Shown here: in pieces, positions 56,301 to 64,000 of the stretch
Layout: every line of letters begins with the position of its first letter
How positions within the stretch are numbered: position 1 is the first letter of the stretch
Assembly (NCBI RefSeq): GCF_002812725.1
Contig: NZ_NMUN01000003.1
Location: 274,548 to 338,547 of the forward strand
Length of the DNA stretch: 64,000 bases
Direction of reading: 5' to 3'
Source of the DNA: Microbacterium sp. BR1
GTDB taxonomy: Bacteria; Actinomycetota; Actinomycetes; Actinomycetales; Microbacteriaceae
The notes under the pieces: model-generated
What the model saw: the letters and a program-made list of their open reading frames with translations, nothing else
Databases searched by the model: none
Told to the model about the DNA's origin: nothing
Program-made: the position numbers and the translations under genes

Positions 56301-58133
56301 GTGACCCAGCAGCCCACGAACGCGAGCGCCCCCGTGCCGCGGCGCGGCGGGTTCAGTCGGCTCGTCGGCCACGCGCCGGCCTGGGTGGGCATCGCGGTCG
56401 GGCTGCCCCTGATTCTGCTCGGCGTATTCATCGTCACCCGGCCGCTGACATCCCTGTGGGTGCTGGCGATCTACATCGGGGTCAGCGCCATCGCGGCCGG
56501 TGTGATGGACCTGATCGCCCCGCGCGACGTCCCGCGCCGCGCGAACATCGTGCTCGCGATCCTCTGGATCGTCGGTGGTGGTGTGATCCTCTTCTGGCTC
56601 GGGCGCAACCTCGACCTGTTGCCGGAACTGATCGCTGCGCTGCTCGTTCTCGGTGGGCTCGGCGCATCCATCGGTGTCTCACGCGGCCGGGTGAGCGAGC
56701 GGGTGCTCGCCGCCGCATCTGCCGTGGCGCAGGTCGTGTTCGGTCTGCTGGCCCTGCTCTGGCCGGACGTCACCCTGCTCGTCGTCGCGATCGCCTTCGG
56801 GCTGCGGACCGTCGTGCTCGGTGGCGTGCTCACCTGGCGTTCCTCGCGCCGGATCCGCGGGCGCTCAGCGCGTCCGGGAGAGACCACCGGCAGTCGACGC
56901 GTGCTCGTCTGGGCCGCGGTGGGGCGCTACGCGCTCGCGGCGGTGCTGCTGGGGCTCGCCGGCGGATCCTGGTGGGTGAGTTCCTGGCTCGCAGACGGTG
57001 CCCCCGTGATCGACGCCTTCTACGACGCGCCCGCCGGGGCCCCGCCGAGTGCCCCGGGCGCGCTCCTGCGAGAGGGGGCGTACAGCGGACGCACACCGGT
57101 CGGCGGTGAGGTCAGGCGCATCCTGTACAGCACGACGGACGCGTTCGGCAGCCGCGCGCTCGCGAGCGGGTTGGTCATCTCGCCCACGGACCCGCCCATG
57201 GGGCCGCGTCCCGTCATCATCTGGAACCACGGAACGACCGGCGTCGCCCGCGGGTGCGCCCCGAGTCTCGCGGATGCCTCGGCCACGCGCTGGGCGATTC
57301 CCGCTATCGATCGGGCCCTCGCAGCGGGTTGGGTCGTCGTCGCGACCGACTACACGGGCCAGGGGGCTCCGGGCACTTTTCCGTACCTGATCGGTGAGGG
57401 AGAGGCGCGCTCGGCGCTCGACGCGGTGCGTGCTGCGGAGCACGTGGAGGGTCTGTGGCTGTCGTCCCGGGTCGTGGTGTGGGGGCACTCCCAGGGCGGG
57501 CACGCCGCGCTCTGGACGAGCCAGCTCGCACCCACCTACGCGCCCGAACTCAGCGTGCGGGGGACCGTGGCCATCTCGCCCGCGGCGGACCCGCTCGCGC
57601 TCGCCGAAGAGCTCGCTCGCACGCAGGACTCCGCGATCCTGTCCGTGCTCATCTCGTGGGTGCTCGTGCCCTATGCCGACACGTATCCCGATGTGTTGAT
57701 CTCCGACTACGTCGCATCCGGTGGGCGCTCGATCGTCAGAGAGATGACGCAGCGCTGTCCGACGGAGCCGGGGGTGGTCGTGTCCGTGCTCGCGGCGCTG
57801 GGCGTCTCTGCCGATCGCCCCCTTTACGACACAGACTTGACGGTCGGGCCGCTGGGGGATCGGCTCGCGCAGAACGCGGCGACCGGGCCGTGGGAATCCC
57901 CCGTCCTGCTGGCCTGGGGCGGACAGGACGAGGTGATTCCGACGGCGCTGCACGAGCGATTCGTCGCCGAGAGGTGCGCCGAGGGGCAGCCGCTGCAGGT
58001 TCGCGTCTTCGATCGGATGGATCACACCGGCCCGATGCTGCCGCGCTCGCCGTTGCTGTCGACCATGATGCGGTGGACGCAGGCGCGGTTCGACGGCGTT
58101 CCCGTGGGGGCCGCGGCGAACGACTGCCCCTGA
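56301..58133 (+). CDS. Fusion: HdeD/DUF308-like membrane domain plus secretory-lipase-type hydrolase
   Basis: 610 residues. Residues about 25-185 contain six hydrophobic helices in three pairs, with the DUF308/HdeD-like pattern (PLILLGVFIVTRPLTSLWVLAIYIG, then VVFGLLALLWPDVTLLVV). A further membrane segment near 210-230 leads to an extracytoplasmic alpha/beta hydrolase. The hydrolase has the nucleophile elbow GHSQGG (residues about 395-400), the oxyanion region WNHGTTG and catalytic-acid and His candidates in WGGQDEVIP and DRMDHTG. The hydrolase resembles the secretory (LIP-type) lipases. The combination would tether a lipase/esterase to the outer face of the membrane. Substrate unknown. Confidence 0.85.
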   Translation: MTQQPTNASAPVPRRGGFSRLVGHAPAWVGIAVGLPLILLGVFIVTRPLTSLWVLAIYIGVSAIAAGVMDLIAPRDVPRRANIVLAILWIVGGGVILFWLGRNLDLLPELIAALLVLGGLGASIGVSRGRVSERVLAAASAVAQVVFGLLALLWPDVTLLVVAIAFGLRTVVLGGVLTWRSSRRIRGRSARPGETTGSRRVLVWAAVGRYALAAVLLGLAGGSWWVSSWLADGAPVIDAFYDAPAGAPPSAPGALLREGAYSGRTPVGGEVRRILYSTTDAFGSRALASGLVISPTDPPMGPRPVIIWNHGTTGVARGCAPSLADASATRWAIPAIDRALAAGWVVVATDYTGQGAPGTFPYLIGEGEARSALDAVRAAEHVEGLWLSSRVVVWGHSQGGHAALWTSQLAPTYAPELSVRGTVAISPAADPLALAEELARTQDSAILSVLISWVLVPYADTYPDVLISDYVASGGRSIVREMTQRCPTEPGVVVSVLAALGVSADRPLYDTDLTVGPLGDRLAQNAATGPWESPVLLAWGGQDEVIPTALHERFVAERCAEGQPLQVRVFDRMDHTGPMLPRSPLLSTMMRWTQARFDGVPVGAAANDCP

Positions 58134-58146
58134 TCGGTCGGCCCCC

Positions 58147-58971
58147 TCAGAGACGTGCGTAGCGGGCCCGGAAGAAGCAGTAGACCCCGTAGGCGATGAA
58201 CCCGACGCCCGCGGCGCCGAGGAGCCAGGGCCCGAGGGGCAGGTCGATCAGGGCCGAGAGCGCCCGGTCCATCCCGCCGGCCTCCTCCGGATCGACCTGA
58301 ATCGCGGCCGTGATGACCAGGACGCCGACGATGGCGAGGGCGATCCCCTTGGCGACGTATCCGGCGATGCCGAGAACCGTCACGATGCGACCCGTCGCGC
58401 CGCTCGGCATCCGGAGCTTCTCACGGAAGCTGCGGGTGACGCCCTTGAAGACGAATCCGGCCCCGACGCCGACGATGACCAGGCCGGCGATTCCCAGCAG
58501 GACGGGACCGCCGGGAAGCGAGAGCACGGTGCTGCTGGCGTTCTGGGCGCTCTCGTCGCCGCTCGATCCCGCGCCGAGTGCGACGGATGCCGCGCTGTAG
58601 CCGATGGCGACATAGACGACCGCCTTGGCCCACTCGCCGATCCGCTTCATCCAGCGCTTGCGCGCGTCGTCTACGTCCACGAGCACGCCCTTGACCAGAT
58701 ACCACAGGCCGAGAGCCGCGAGCCCGACGGCCAGGACCCAGAGCGCGACGAAGCCGAGCGGCGCCTCCGCGATGGCGCGGAAGGCGCCGGTCGGATCGGA
58801 CTCGCCCCCACCCCCGCCGCCCCCGGCGCCGACTGCGAGCACGATCGCGCCGATGAGGAGGTGGATCACGCCGTTTGCCGCGTATCCGGAGCGCGCGAGC
58901 ATCCGGAACGCGGGGTGTGATGCCGCCTTGCGAACGGTCCTCTGCGCGGAGTCAGCCATGTCGGGTGTCAT
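58147..58971 (-). CDS. DUF1206 membrane protein (second of a tandem pair)
   Basis: 274 residues with about six membrane helices in three repeats. Each repeat begins with an aromatic Gly-containing motif (ARSGYAANGVIHLLIGA; YVAIGYSAASVALGA; IAGYVAKGIALAIVG). A Gly/Ser linker sits near residue 50. It ends in FIAYGVYCFFRARYARL, almost the same as the paralogue's core end. The ATG overlaps the stop of the upstream paralogue (ATGA), so both are made from one mRNA. Function of DUF1206 is unknown. Confidence 0.82.
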   Translation of the reverse strand: MTPDMADSAQRTVRKAASHPAFRMLARSGYAANGVIHLLIGAIVLAVGAGGGGGGGESDPTGAFRAIAEAPLGFVALWVLAVGLAALGLWYLVKGVLVDVDDARKRWMKRIGEWAKAVVYVAIGYSAASVALGAGSSGDESAQNASSTVLSLPGGPVLLGIAGLVIVGVGAGFVFKGVTRSFREKLRMPSGATGRIVTVLGIAGYVAKGIALAIVGVLVITAAIQVDPEEAGGMDRALSALIDLPLGPWLLGAAGVGFIAYGVYCFFRARYARL

Positions 58972-59864
58972 TCCCCGAGCGTACGTGCGGGGACTCGGCC
59001 GGTGTGCCGGTTCTCGAGGCTCGACGTGCGCCGCGAAGCGTGCCGGGCGGGATCGGGCGAGAGTCGCGCATACCGGGCACGGAAGAGGCAGAAAACGCCA
59101 TAGGCGATGAAGCCGATCCCGATGGATGCGACCAGGACGGGTCCGAGGGTGAGTCCGAGCAGCGCTGCGAGGGCGCCGTCGAGGCCTCCCGCCGTTGCAG
59201 CCTCGTCCCGGACAGCGGCGATGACCAGCAACACCGCCATCGCCGCGAGCGCCGCGCCTTTCGCGACGAACCCGACGATGCCGAGGATGTCGACGAGCCG
59301 TCCGAGAGCGCCCTCCGGGACCGAGACCTGCCCGCGGTAGCTGCGCCGGACGCCCATGGACAGGAACGAGATGCCGGTGGCGCCCACGCCGATACCGACC
59401 GCGATCAGGAGGAACGTTCCCCCGGGTATGTCGAGAACGCCGCGGCTGGCCTTCTCGGCGGCTTGCTCGCTGCTCAGGCGCGCGCCCAAGGCGATGGCCG
59501 CGGCGACCGTTCCGAACGCGGCGAAGACGACCGCCTGACCCCACTGGCCGACCCGACCGCCCCACTTCTTCAGGACGCTGTCGCCACGGACGAGGATGCC
59601 CTCGCCGATCTTCCACGCGGCGAGTGCGAAGAACCCCGCGGCGATGATCCAGAGCAGGGTGAAGCCGAGGGGGAGTGCGGCGATGGCGCGGAGGGCACCG
59701 GTCTGATCCGTCGCGGCATCTCCACCGAGGGCCACGATGAGCGCGATCACGCCGATCAGAGCATGGACGATGCCGCTCGAGACGTACCCGAGCCGTGCGA
59801 GCCCGCGGAACCAGGGCATCGTGGTCGCGTCGCGGGCGACGCGCTTCGGGGCCTCGGAGTCCAT
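58968..59864 (-). CDS. DUF1206 membrane protein (first of a tandem pair)
   Basis: 298 residues, paralogous to the next gene: the same three-fold pattern of helix pairs (LARLGYVSSGIVHALIGV; VVFAAFGTVAAAIALGA; GFVAKGAALAAMAV) and the same end motif FIAYGVFCLFRARYARL, after which it has about 30 extra basic residues. The ATG is exactly 6 nt after a TAGGCT box (59871-59876). First gene of a two-gene operon. Confidence 0.82.
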   Translation of the reverse strand: MDSEAPKRVARDATTMPWFRGLARLGYVSSGIVHALIGVIALIVALGGDAATDQTGALRAIAALPLGFTLLWIIAAGFFALAAWKIGEGILVRGDSVLKKWGGRVGQWGQAVVFAAFGTVAAAIALGARLSSEQAAEKASRGVLDIPGGTFLLIAVGIGVGATGISFLSMGVRRSYRGQVSVPEGALGRLVDILGIVGFVAKGAALAAMAVLLVIAAVRDEAATAGGLDGALAALLGLTLGPVLVASIGIGFIAYGVFCLFRARYARLSPDPARHASRRTSSLENRHTGRVPARTLGE

Positions 59865-59870
59865 CGGCTC

Positions 59871-59876
59871 AGCCTA
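59871..59876 (-). promoter_or_regulatory. -10 box (TAGGCT) of the DUF1206 operon
   Basis: Minus-strand TAGGCT, 6 nt, then ATG (59864). Leaderless geometry. Confidence 0.6.
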
Positions 59877-59905
59877 GGCGCGAGCCCGCCCCGTGGCCGC
59901 CTTCG

Positions 59906-61414
59906 TCAGAGCTTGGGAGCCCCGTGCAGGTGATCGCGATGCTTGCGCGCCTCGTGCTCCTTCTCGACGATGTCGATCGGGCCGGTGACGGAAAGCTCGT
60001 CCTCCCAGCATTCGATGCCCTCGACATCCGGCATGAGTGCCCGTGTGAAGACGGGATTGCGCCCCTCGCGGCGTTGCCGGGTGTAGTCCTTCAGCAGGCG
60101 GAACGCGATGCCCGAGAGCAGCGCGATCGCGATCAGGTTGGTCAGCGCCATCAGGCCCATGACCCCGTCGGCGAAGTTCCACACCAGGTCGGCCGTAACG
60201 ACCGATCCGGCCAGAACCGCCAGTACGGCGAGGATGCGGTAGCCCACGAGCGCCCCGCGCTTGGTCGTGATGAACTCGATGTTCGACTCGCCGTAGTAGT
60301 AGTTGCCGAGGATCGAGCTGAACGCCAGCAGGAAGATGATGACGGTCAGGGCGATGTTCGACCACTCGCCGAGCGTCGATACGAGCGCCCCCTGGGTCAG
60401 GCCGATTCCCCTCGTGGCCGAGGTCAGGTCGGGCGCCGAGACCAGGATGATGAATGCCGTGATCGTGCACACGAGGAACGTGTCGAAGTAGACGCCCAGC
60501 GTCTGCACGAGTCCCTGCTTGACGGGGTGCGTGACCGCGGCACTCGCCCCGGCGTTCGGCGCCGATCCGAGTCCCGCCTCGTTCGAGAACATGCCGCGCT
60601 TGACCCCGGTGAGAACGATGTAGCCGAAGGCCGCGCCGACGACCTCGTTGAATCCGAACGCCTGCGTGAAGATCTGGGTGAACACCACCGGCAGCTGGTC
60701 GATGTGCAGCGCCACGACGGCGAGCCCGAGCAGCAGGTAGAGCAGGGCCATGGTGGGCACGAGTGCCTGCGTCACGGAGGCGATGCGACGGACCCCGCCG
60801 AAGATCACCAGCGCGGTCAGGAGGGTGATGCCGATACCGACGGCCCAGGGCAGCCAGGGTGCCGCGTCGTCACCGAGGCTTCCGCTGACCGTGGCCGAGA
60901 TCGTGTTGGCCTGCAGGGACGAGAACGCGAAGGGGAAGCAGACGATCAGGATGATCGCGAACCAGATCCCGAGCCACCGCGCCTTCAGCCCCCGCTGCAT
61001 GTAGTAGGCGGGGCCGCCGCGGAAGCCATCCGTGTCACGCACCTTGAACAGCTGGGCGAGCGATGACTCGATGAAGCTCGACGCCCCGCCGACGAAGGCC
61101 ATGAGCCACATCCAGAAGATCGCCCCCGGGCCACCCAGCGCGATCGCGGTGCCGACACCGGCGATGTTGCCGACTCCGACGCGCGAGGCGGCCGAGATCG
61201 TGAACGCCTGGAACGCCGAGACCGACTGCGGCTCACCCGTCGCGGTCCGCGGCGTCCTGTCGGTGAGGGTGCGGAACATCTCGGGAATGAGCCGAAACTG
61301 GACGATACCGGAGCGTGCCGTGAAGTACAGGCCGAGCAGCACCACCACGGGGACGATGATCCAGGTCCAGAGGTTGTCGCCCCACGTCAGCAGCCAGTCG
61401 TTGATCTCATCCAT
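59906..61414 (-). CDS. AGCS-family sodium:alanine/glycine symporter
   Basis: 502 residues with about 11 helices. The AGCS signature FQAFTISAASRVGVGNIAGVG (near residue 65-90) forms the substrate/Na+ site, followed by GGPGAIFWMWLMAFVGGASSF and RGGPAYYMQRG. The conserved SNEAGLGSAPNAGASA region near residue 280 is also present. It would import alanine or glycine with Na+. The C-terminal tail is soluble and acidic, then basic. The ATG at 61414 lies 6 nt after CATACT (61421-61426); a GTG two codons earlier overlaps that box and is less likely. Confidence 0.93.
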   Translation of the reverse strand: MDEINDWLLTWGDNLWTWIIVPVVVLLGLYFTARSGIVQFRLIPEMFRTLTDRTPRTATGEPQSVSAFQAFTISAASRVGVGNIAGVGTAIALGGPGAIFWMWLMAFVGGASSFIESSLAQLFKVRDTDGFRGGPAYYMQRGLKARWLGIWFAIILIVCFPFAFSSLQANTISATVSGSLGDDAAPWLPWAVGIGITLLTALVIFGGVRRIASVTQALVPTMALLYLLLGLAVVALHIDQLPVVFTQIFTQAFGFNEVVGAAFGYIVLTGVKRGMFSNEAGLGSAPNAGASAAVTHPVKQGLVQTLGVYFDTFLVCTITAFIILVSAPDLTSATRGIGLTQGALVSTLGEWSNIALTVIIFLLAFSSILGNYYYGESNIEFITTKRGALVGYRILAVLAVLAGSVVTADLVWNFADGVMGLMALTNLIAIALLSGIAFRLLKDYTRQRREGRNPVFTRALMPDVEGIECWEDELSVTGPIDIVEKEHEARKHRDHLHGAPKL

Positions 61415-61420
61415 GCGCAC

Positions 61421-61426
61421 AGTATG
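61421..61426 (-). promoter_or_regulatory. -10 box (CATACT) of the AGCS gene
   Basis: Minus-strand CATACT, 6 nt, then ATG (61414). Confidence 0.45.
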
Positions 61427-61459
61427 TCCGGGAGGGAGCGCGATCGGGGGTAGCGCGGG

Positions 61460-62233
61460 CTATTCGAGACCGAACTGTTCGGAGATGTGCGCACGGATCT
61501 GCACGAATTCGGGCACGGCCCAGAAGAAGTCGAGCTTCTGCGCGAGCGGCGAGTCCGAATCCGGCTCCGCCTCGAGCACGAACGCCGCGAAGGACTCGGC
61601 GAAGTCCTCGGTGACGTTCGTCGCGGCGTAGTCGCTGACGAAGTCCTCCTCGTGCGCGGCGTAGAAGGCGTCCGCGACCTCGGCGTCGTCGTTGTCGGGA
61701 CCGGGCGCCTCGTCACCGTAGGCGTCCCAGAAATCCGTCTGGAACGCGTAGATGAAGGACGTCGGCAGCGCGCATCCCTCGCTCAACTCGAGCGTGTCGC
61801 AGTCGCCGGATGGCTCGGGCACCTGGGCGACGTTGAGGCTCAGCACGTGCGCGTACTCGTGGATGAGGGTCTGCAGCAGGGTGTCGGCGTCGTCCGCGTA
61901 AGCGGCGTTCGCGACCAGCATCCACTCGGTGGGGTCGTCCAGATCGCGCGACACGTACGCCATGGTGTCGCTGTCGGCGGAATCGCCCACGCGATAGCTG
62001 TTGAAGGTGTCGGCCGCGACCGGTTCGGTCACGACGCCCACGAACATCGTCCAGATCTCGTCGGCCGGGCCGCTGGGTGCGGGCGACAGGGTCGCATCCG
62101 CACCGATGTCGTATACGTCGACGGCGCCGAGGTCGTCGTCCTCGGCCTGGATGTGGCTCGAGGTGGCACAGCCCGAAATCAGGAGCATGGCGGCGAACAG
62201 GGTGCTGGCAACGGCTGCGCGTCGGGAGTGCAT
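61460..62233 (-). CDS. Lipoprotein with a zincin HExxH motif
   Basis: 257 residues. The lipoprotein signal ends in the lipobox ISGC (Cys22). A mid-protein helix contains HEYAH (residues 125-129, TLIHEYAHVLSL), the HExxH zinc-metalloprotease motif. A later FAESFAAFVLEAEP could give the third ligand (Glu), as in gluzincin-like folds. The protein is acidic (many Asp/Glu) and would lie on the outer membrane face. No known peptidase family was recognised by eye, so activity is inference from the motif. The ATG is 6 nt after a TACCCT box; a longer open frame on this strand is antisense to nusA. Confidence 0.75.
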   Translation of the reverse strand: MHSRRAAVASTLFAAMLLISGCATSSHIQAEDDDLGAVDVYDIGADATLSPAPSGPADEIWTMFVGVVTEPVAADTFNSYRVGDSADSDTMAYVSRDLDDPTEWMLVANAAYADDADTLLQTLIHEYAHVLSLNVAQVPEPSGDCDTLELSEGCALPTSFIYAFQTDFWDAYGDEAPGPDNDDAEVADAFYAAHEEDFVSDYAATNVTEDFAESFAAFVLEAEPDSDSPLAQKLDFFWAVPEFVQIRAHISEQFGLE

Positions 62234-62239
62234 GCGAAC

Positions 62240-62245
62240 AGGGTA
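62240..62245 (-). promoter_or_regulatory. -10 box (TACCCT) of the zincin-like lipoprotein gene
   Basis: Minus-strand TACCCT, 6 nt, then ATG (62233). It is divergent from the nusA promoter 32 nt away. Confidence 0.5.
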
Positions 62246-62276
62246 TGGCCCTGGGACGATCGCCGATGTCATCCGG

Positions 62277-62282
62277 TAACGT
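62277..62282 (+). promoter_or_regulatory. -10 box (TAACGT) of nusA-ylxR-infB
   Basis: TAACGT about 57 nt before the nusA GTG. This operon has a leader and a real ribosome site (GGGAGGT), unlike many neighbours. Confidence 0.5.
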
Positions 62283-62338
62283 AGGGGGGATGTCGACGCG
62301 CATGACGCGTCGACGAGAGCTGAATAGGGAGGTCTGAA

Positions 62339-63328
62339 GTGGACATCGATCTCGGACTGCTGAAGACGATCGAGCGCGAGAAGGAAATCCCCTTCGACGA
62401 ACTCGTGAGCATCATCGAGCAGGCGATTCTGACCGCCTACGGAAAGCACACGTCGCCCTCGGGTGAGGTGCCCCCGGGCGCCCGGGTCGAGATGGACCGC
62501 AAGACCGGTCACGTCGGCGTGTTCATTCCGGTGACGGATGACGACGACGCCGTCATCGGCGAAGAAGAGACCACTCCCGACGACTTCGGCCGTATCGCCG
62601 CCTTCGCGGCCAAGCAGGTCATCGGCCAGAGGTTGCGCGACATCGCCGACGACGCCGTCTTGGGCGAGTTCAAGGGCAAGGAAGGCGACATCGTCGCCGG
62701 GGTCATTCAGCAAGGTCCCAACCCGCGCATGATCCACGTCGATCTCGGCTCGGTCGAGGCGATCCTGCCGCCCGAAGAGCAGTCGCCCGGCGAGGCCTAC
62801 GCGCACGGCTCGCGCCTGCGCGTATACGTCACGAGTGTCGGCAAGGGTCCCAAGGGTCCCTCGATCACCGTGTCGCGCACGCACCCGGGCCTCGTGCGCA
62901 AGTTGTTCGCTCTCGAGGTTCCCGAGATCGCCTCGGGTCTGGTCGAGATCGTCTCGCTCGCACGCGAGGCCGGTCACCGCACCAAGATCGCGGTGCGGGC
63001 CAACGATCCCTCGATCAACGCGAAGGGCGCGTGCATCGGCGAGATGGGTCGCCGCGTTCGAGCCGTGACGGAAGAGCTCGGCGGAGAGAAGATCGACATC
63101 GTCGACTACGACCCCGAGCTCGCCAAGTTCGTCGGCAACGCGCTCTCGCCCGCGAAGGTCACGTCGAGCTTCATTCTGGATGCCTCCACCAAGGCCGTCC
63201 GCGCACTCGTCCCCGACTACCAGCTGTCGCTGGCGATCGGCAAGGAGGGCCAGAACGCACGTCTCGCCGCCAAACTGACGGGCGCGAAGATCGACATCCA
63301 GCCCGACAGCATTCTGGAGGACCGCTGA
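62339..63328 (+). CDS. nusA: Transcription elongation/termination factor NusA
   Basis: Binds RNA polymerase and nascent RNA, modulating pausing, termination and antitermination. 329 residues, the short actinobacterial form without C-terminal acidic repeats. The N-terminal polymerase-binding domain starts MDIDLGLLKTIEREKEIPFD. The S1 domain is at about 125-190 (GDIVAGVIQQGPNPRMIHVDLG), followed by KH1 (RVYVTSVGKGPKGPSITVSR on) and KH2 (INAKGACIGEMGRRVRAV; LAIGKEGQNARLAAKLTG). rimP, usually just upstream, is not here. A GTG start with GGGAGGT ahead. Confidence 0.96.
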   Translation: MDIDLGLLKTIEREKEIPFDELVSIIEQAILTAYGKHTSPSGEVPPGARVEMDRKTGHVGVFIPVTDDDDAVIGEEETTPDDFGRIAAFAAKQVIGQRLRDIADDAVLGEFKGKEGDIVAGVIQQGPNPRMIHVDLGSVEAILPPEEQSPGEAYAHGSRLRVYVTSVGKGPKGPSITVSRTHPGLVRKLFALEVPEIASGLVEIVSLAREAGHRTKIAVRANDPSINAKGACIGEMGRRVRAVTEELGGEKIDIVDYDPELAKFVGNALSPAKVTSSFILDASTKAVRALVPDYQLSLAIGKEGQNARLAAKLTGAKIDIQPDSILEDR

Positions 63329-63400
63329 CCGCGGGATCCGGAGGATCGCTGATCCCTGGCCGCATGCGTCGCGCCGAACGGCGTGAGCGGGAGGTGTAAG

Positions 63401-63673
63401 ATGGAACCTGTACGGACGTGTGTCGGATGCCGCGCGCGTGCTCCCCGGTCGGCCCTCCTGAGGGTCGTCTCCATCGGTTCCATGCTCGTTCCCGACGAGC
63501 GTGCGACGATGCCGGGTCGGGGCGCGTGGGTGCACGAGACGCCCGCCTGCGTGGAGGCCGCACTGCGGCGCCGCGCGTTCGTGCGAGCACTACGCGTTTC
63601 GGGACCACTCGACGCGCAGACGTTAGAGAACAGGCTGAACGGCTATGGAAACAAAGTGAACGGCTCGAAATGA
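63401..63673 (+). CDS. ylxR: YlxR-family RNA-binding protein
   Basis: 90 residues. It contains the family signature [19 protein letters not shown] (residues about 5-23) and [17 protein letters not shown]. YlxR lies between nusA and infB in most bacteria and is thought to bind RNA. The ATG is chosen because GGGAGGTGTAAG precedes it directly. Spacing is 72 nt from nusA and 55 nt to infB. Confidence 0.92.
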   Translation: MEPVRTCVGCRARAPRSALLRVVSIGSMLVPDERATMPGRGAWVHETPACVEAALRRRAFVRALRVSGPLDAQTLENRLNGYGNKVNGSK

Positions 63674-63728
63674 GTCCCGTCCGCGACTAACGGTCTGCCC
63701 TGCCTGGGTGGACCCAGACAGGAGAATT

Positions 63729-64000
63729 GTGGCTTCCAAACCACGCGTGCACGAGATCGCCTCAGAACTCGGCGTCGACAGCAAAGTTGCGCTGGCCAAG
63801 CTCAAAGAGCTCGGCGAGTTCGTGAAGAGCCCCTCGTCCACCATCGAGCCCCCCGTGGCTCGCAAGCTTCGCCAGGCGCTTCAGGCCGAGGGTGCAGCCG
63901 CACCCGCGGTCCCGGCGCCTGCCGCCGCGTCATCGTCACCGCGCCCCGCGGGTCGTCCCGGCCCCGTGCGTCCGGCGGCCCCGGCTGCTCCCGCTGCGGC
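63729..64000 (+). CDS. infB: Translation initiation factor IF-2, N-terminal part (cut by window end)
   Basis: The first 90 codons are visible. An IF2_N module ([29 protein letters not shown] pattern, residues about 5-45) is followed by an Ala/Pro-rich linker typical of actinobacterial IF2. The GTPase and tRNA-binding domains lie beyond the window. The GTG start has CAGGAGAA 6 nt upstream. Confidence 0.94.
   Translation, partial: MASKPRVHEIASELGVDSKVALAKLKELGEFVKSPSSTIEPPVARKLRQALQAEGAAAPAVPAPAAASSSPRPAGRPGPVRPAAPAAPAA

Noticed and set aside
62234..63535. Upstream extension of the zincin-like lipoprotein frame antisense to nusA
   Set aside because: The lipoprotein signal and -10 box place the start at 62233. 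The extension is a shadow of nusA and ylxR.

Overview
The window is a high-GC (about 70 %) stretch of an actinobacterial chromosome. It most resembles Microbacteriaceae, probably Microbacterium or a close relative. The clues are the gene order (argS / lysA-hom-thrC-thrB / rho / prfA ... prmC-tsaC-wecA-like-atp operon; dxr ... rseP ... ispG ... proS ... nusA-ylxR-infB), an F1Fo epsilon subunit of only 86 residues, very frequent GTG starts, and about twenty genes whose TANNNT -10 box sits 6-9 nt before the start codon, which indicates leaderless mRNAs. The genus is an inference. No tRNA, rRNA, CRISPR array, insertion sequence or prophage was seen, and no gene-free stretch exceeds 300 bases.

Layout. 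1-11.2 kb: end of an unknown gene, argS, an LmeA-type lipid-binding protein, the aspartate-family run lysA-hom-thrC-thrB, rho with a very long low-complexity N-terminus, and prfA (RF1). 11.4-15.9 kb: a block inserted between prfA and prmC, holding a small membrane protein, a two-gene ABC exporter and cysK-cysE (cysteine synthesis). 16.1-19.5 kb: prmC (which methylates RF1), tsaC, a WecA-like phosphoglycosyltransferase and a small membrane protein, all leading into the complete ATP synthase operon atpBEFHAGDC (19.7-26.6 kb), closed by a terminator. 26.7-37.5 kb: mixed accessory genes: YaaA, a DUF5684 protein, a PP2C phosphatase, an orphan EccC/FtsK-like ATPase with an unusual pentapeptide repeat, an APC permease, asparaginase, OsmC, PlsC and an FKBP lipoprotein. 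37.6-47.1 kb: the isoprenoid/regulated-proteolysis genes dxr, rseP and ispG, separated by a MurE-like ligase, a YcnI copper protein with a membrane partner, and a fused anthranilate synthase under a trpL attenuator. 47.2-62.2 kb: treS-mak (maltose/trehalose), a choloylglycine-hydrolase family protein, lipoproteins, proS, an acetate-transporter-like protein, ppk2, an HdeD-lipase fusion, two tandem DUF1206 proteins, an AGCS symporter and a zincin-like lipoprotein. 62.3-64 kb: nusA-ylxR-infB, the last cut by the window end.

Most of the window is core metabolism and information processing. The most interesting signals are these: (1) a textbook but apparently leaderless Trp attenuator before the fused anthranilate synthase; (2) a Rho whose N-terminus carries an IF2_N-like module, APQDA pentads and a Q/N/G-rich tract; (3) an orphan EccC-like ATPase next to a PP2C phosphatase; (4) a MurE-like ligase whose DNPR-type amino-acid-recognition motif reads HHPR; (5) three families of intergenic palindromes; (6) a striking excess of GGATG/CATCC. 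Functions come from motif recognition by eye, and no database search was run.
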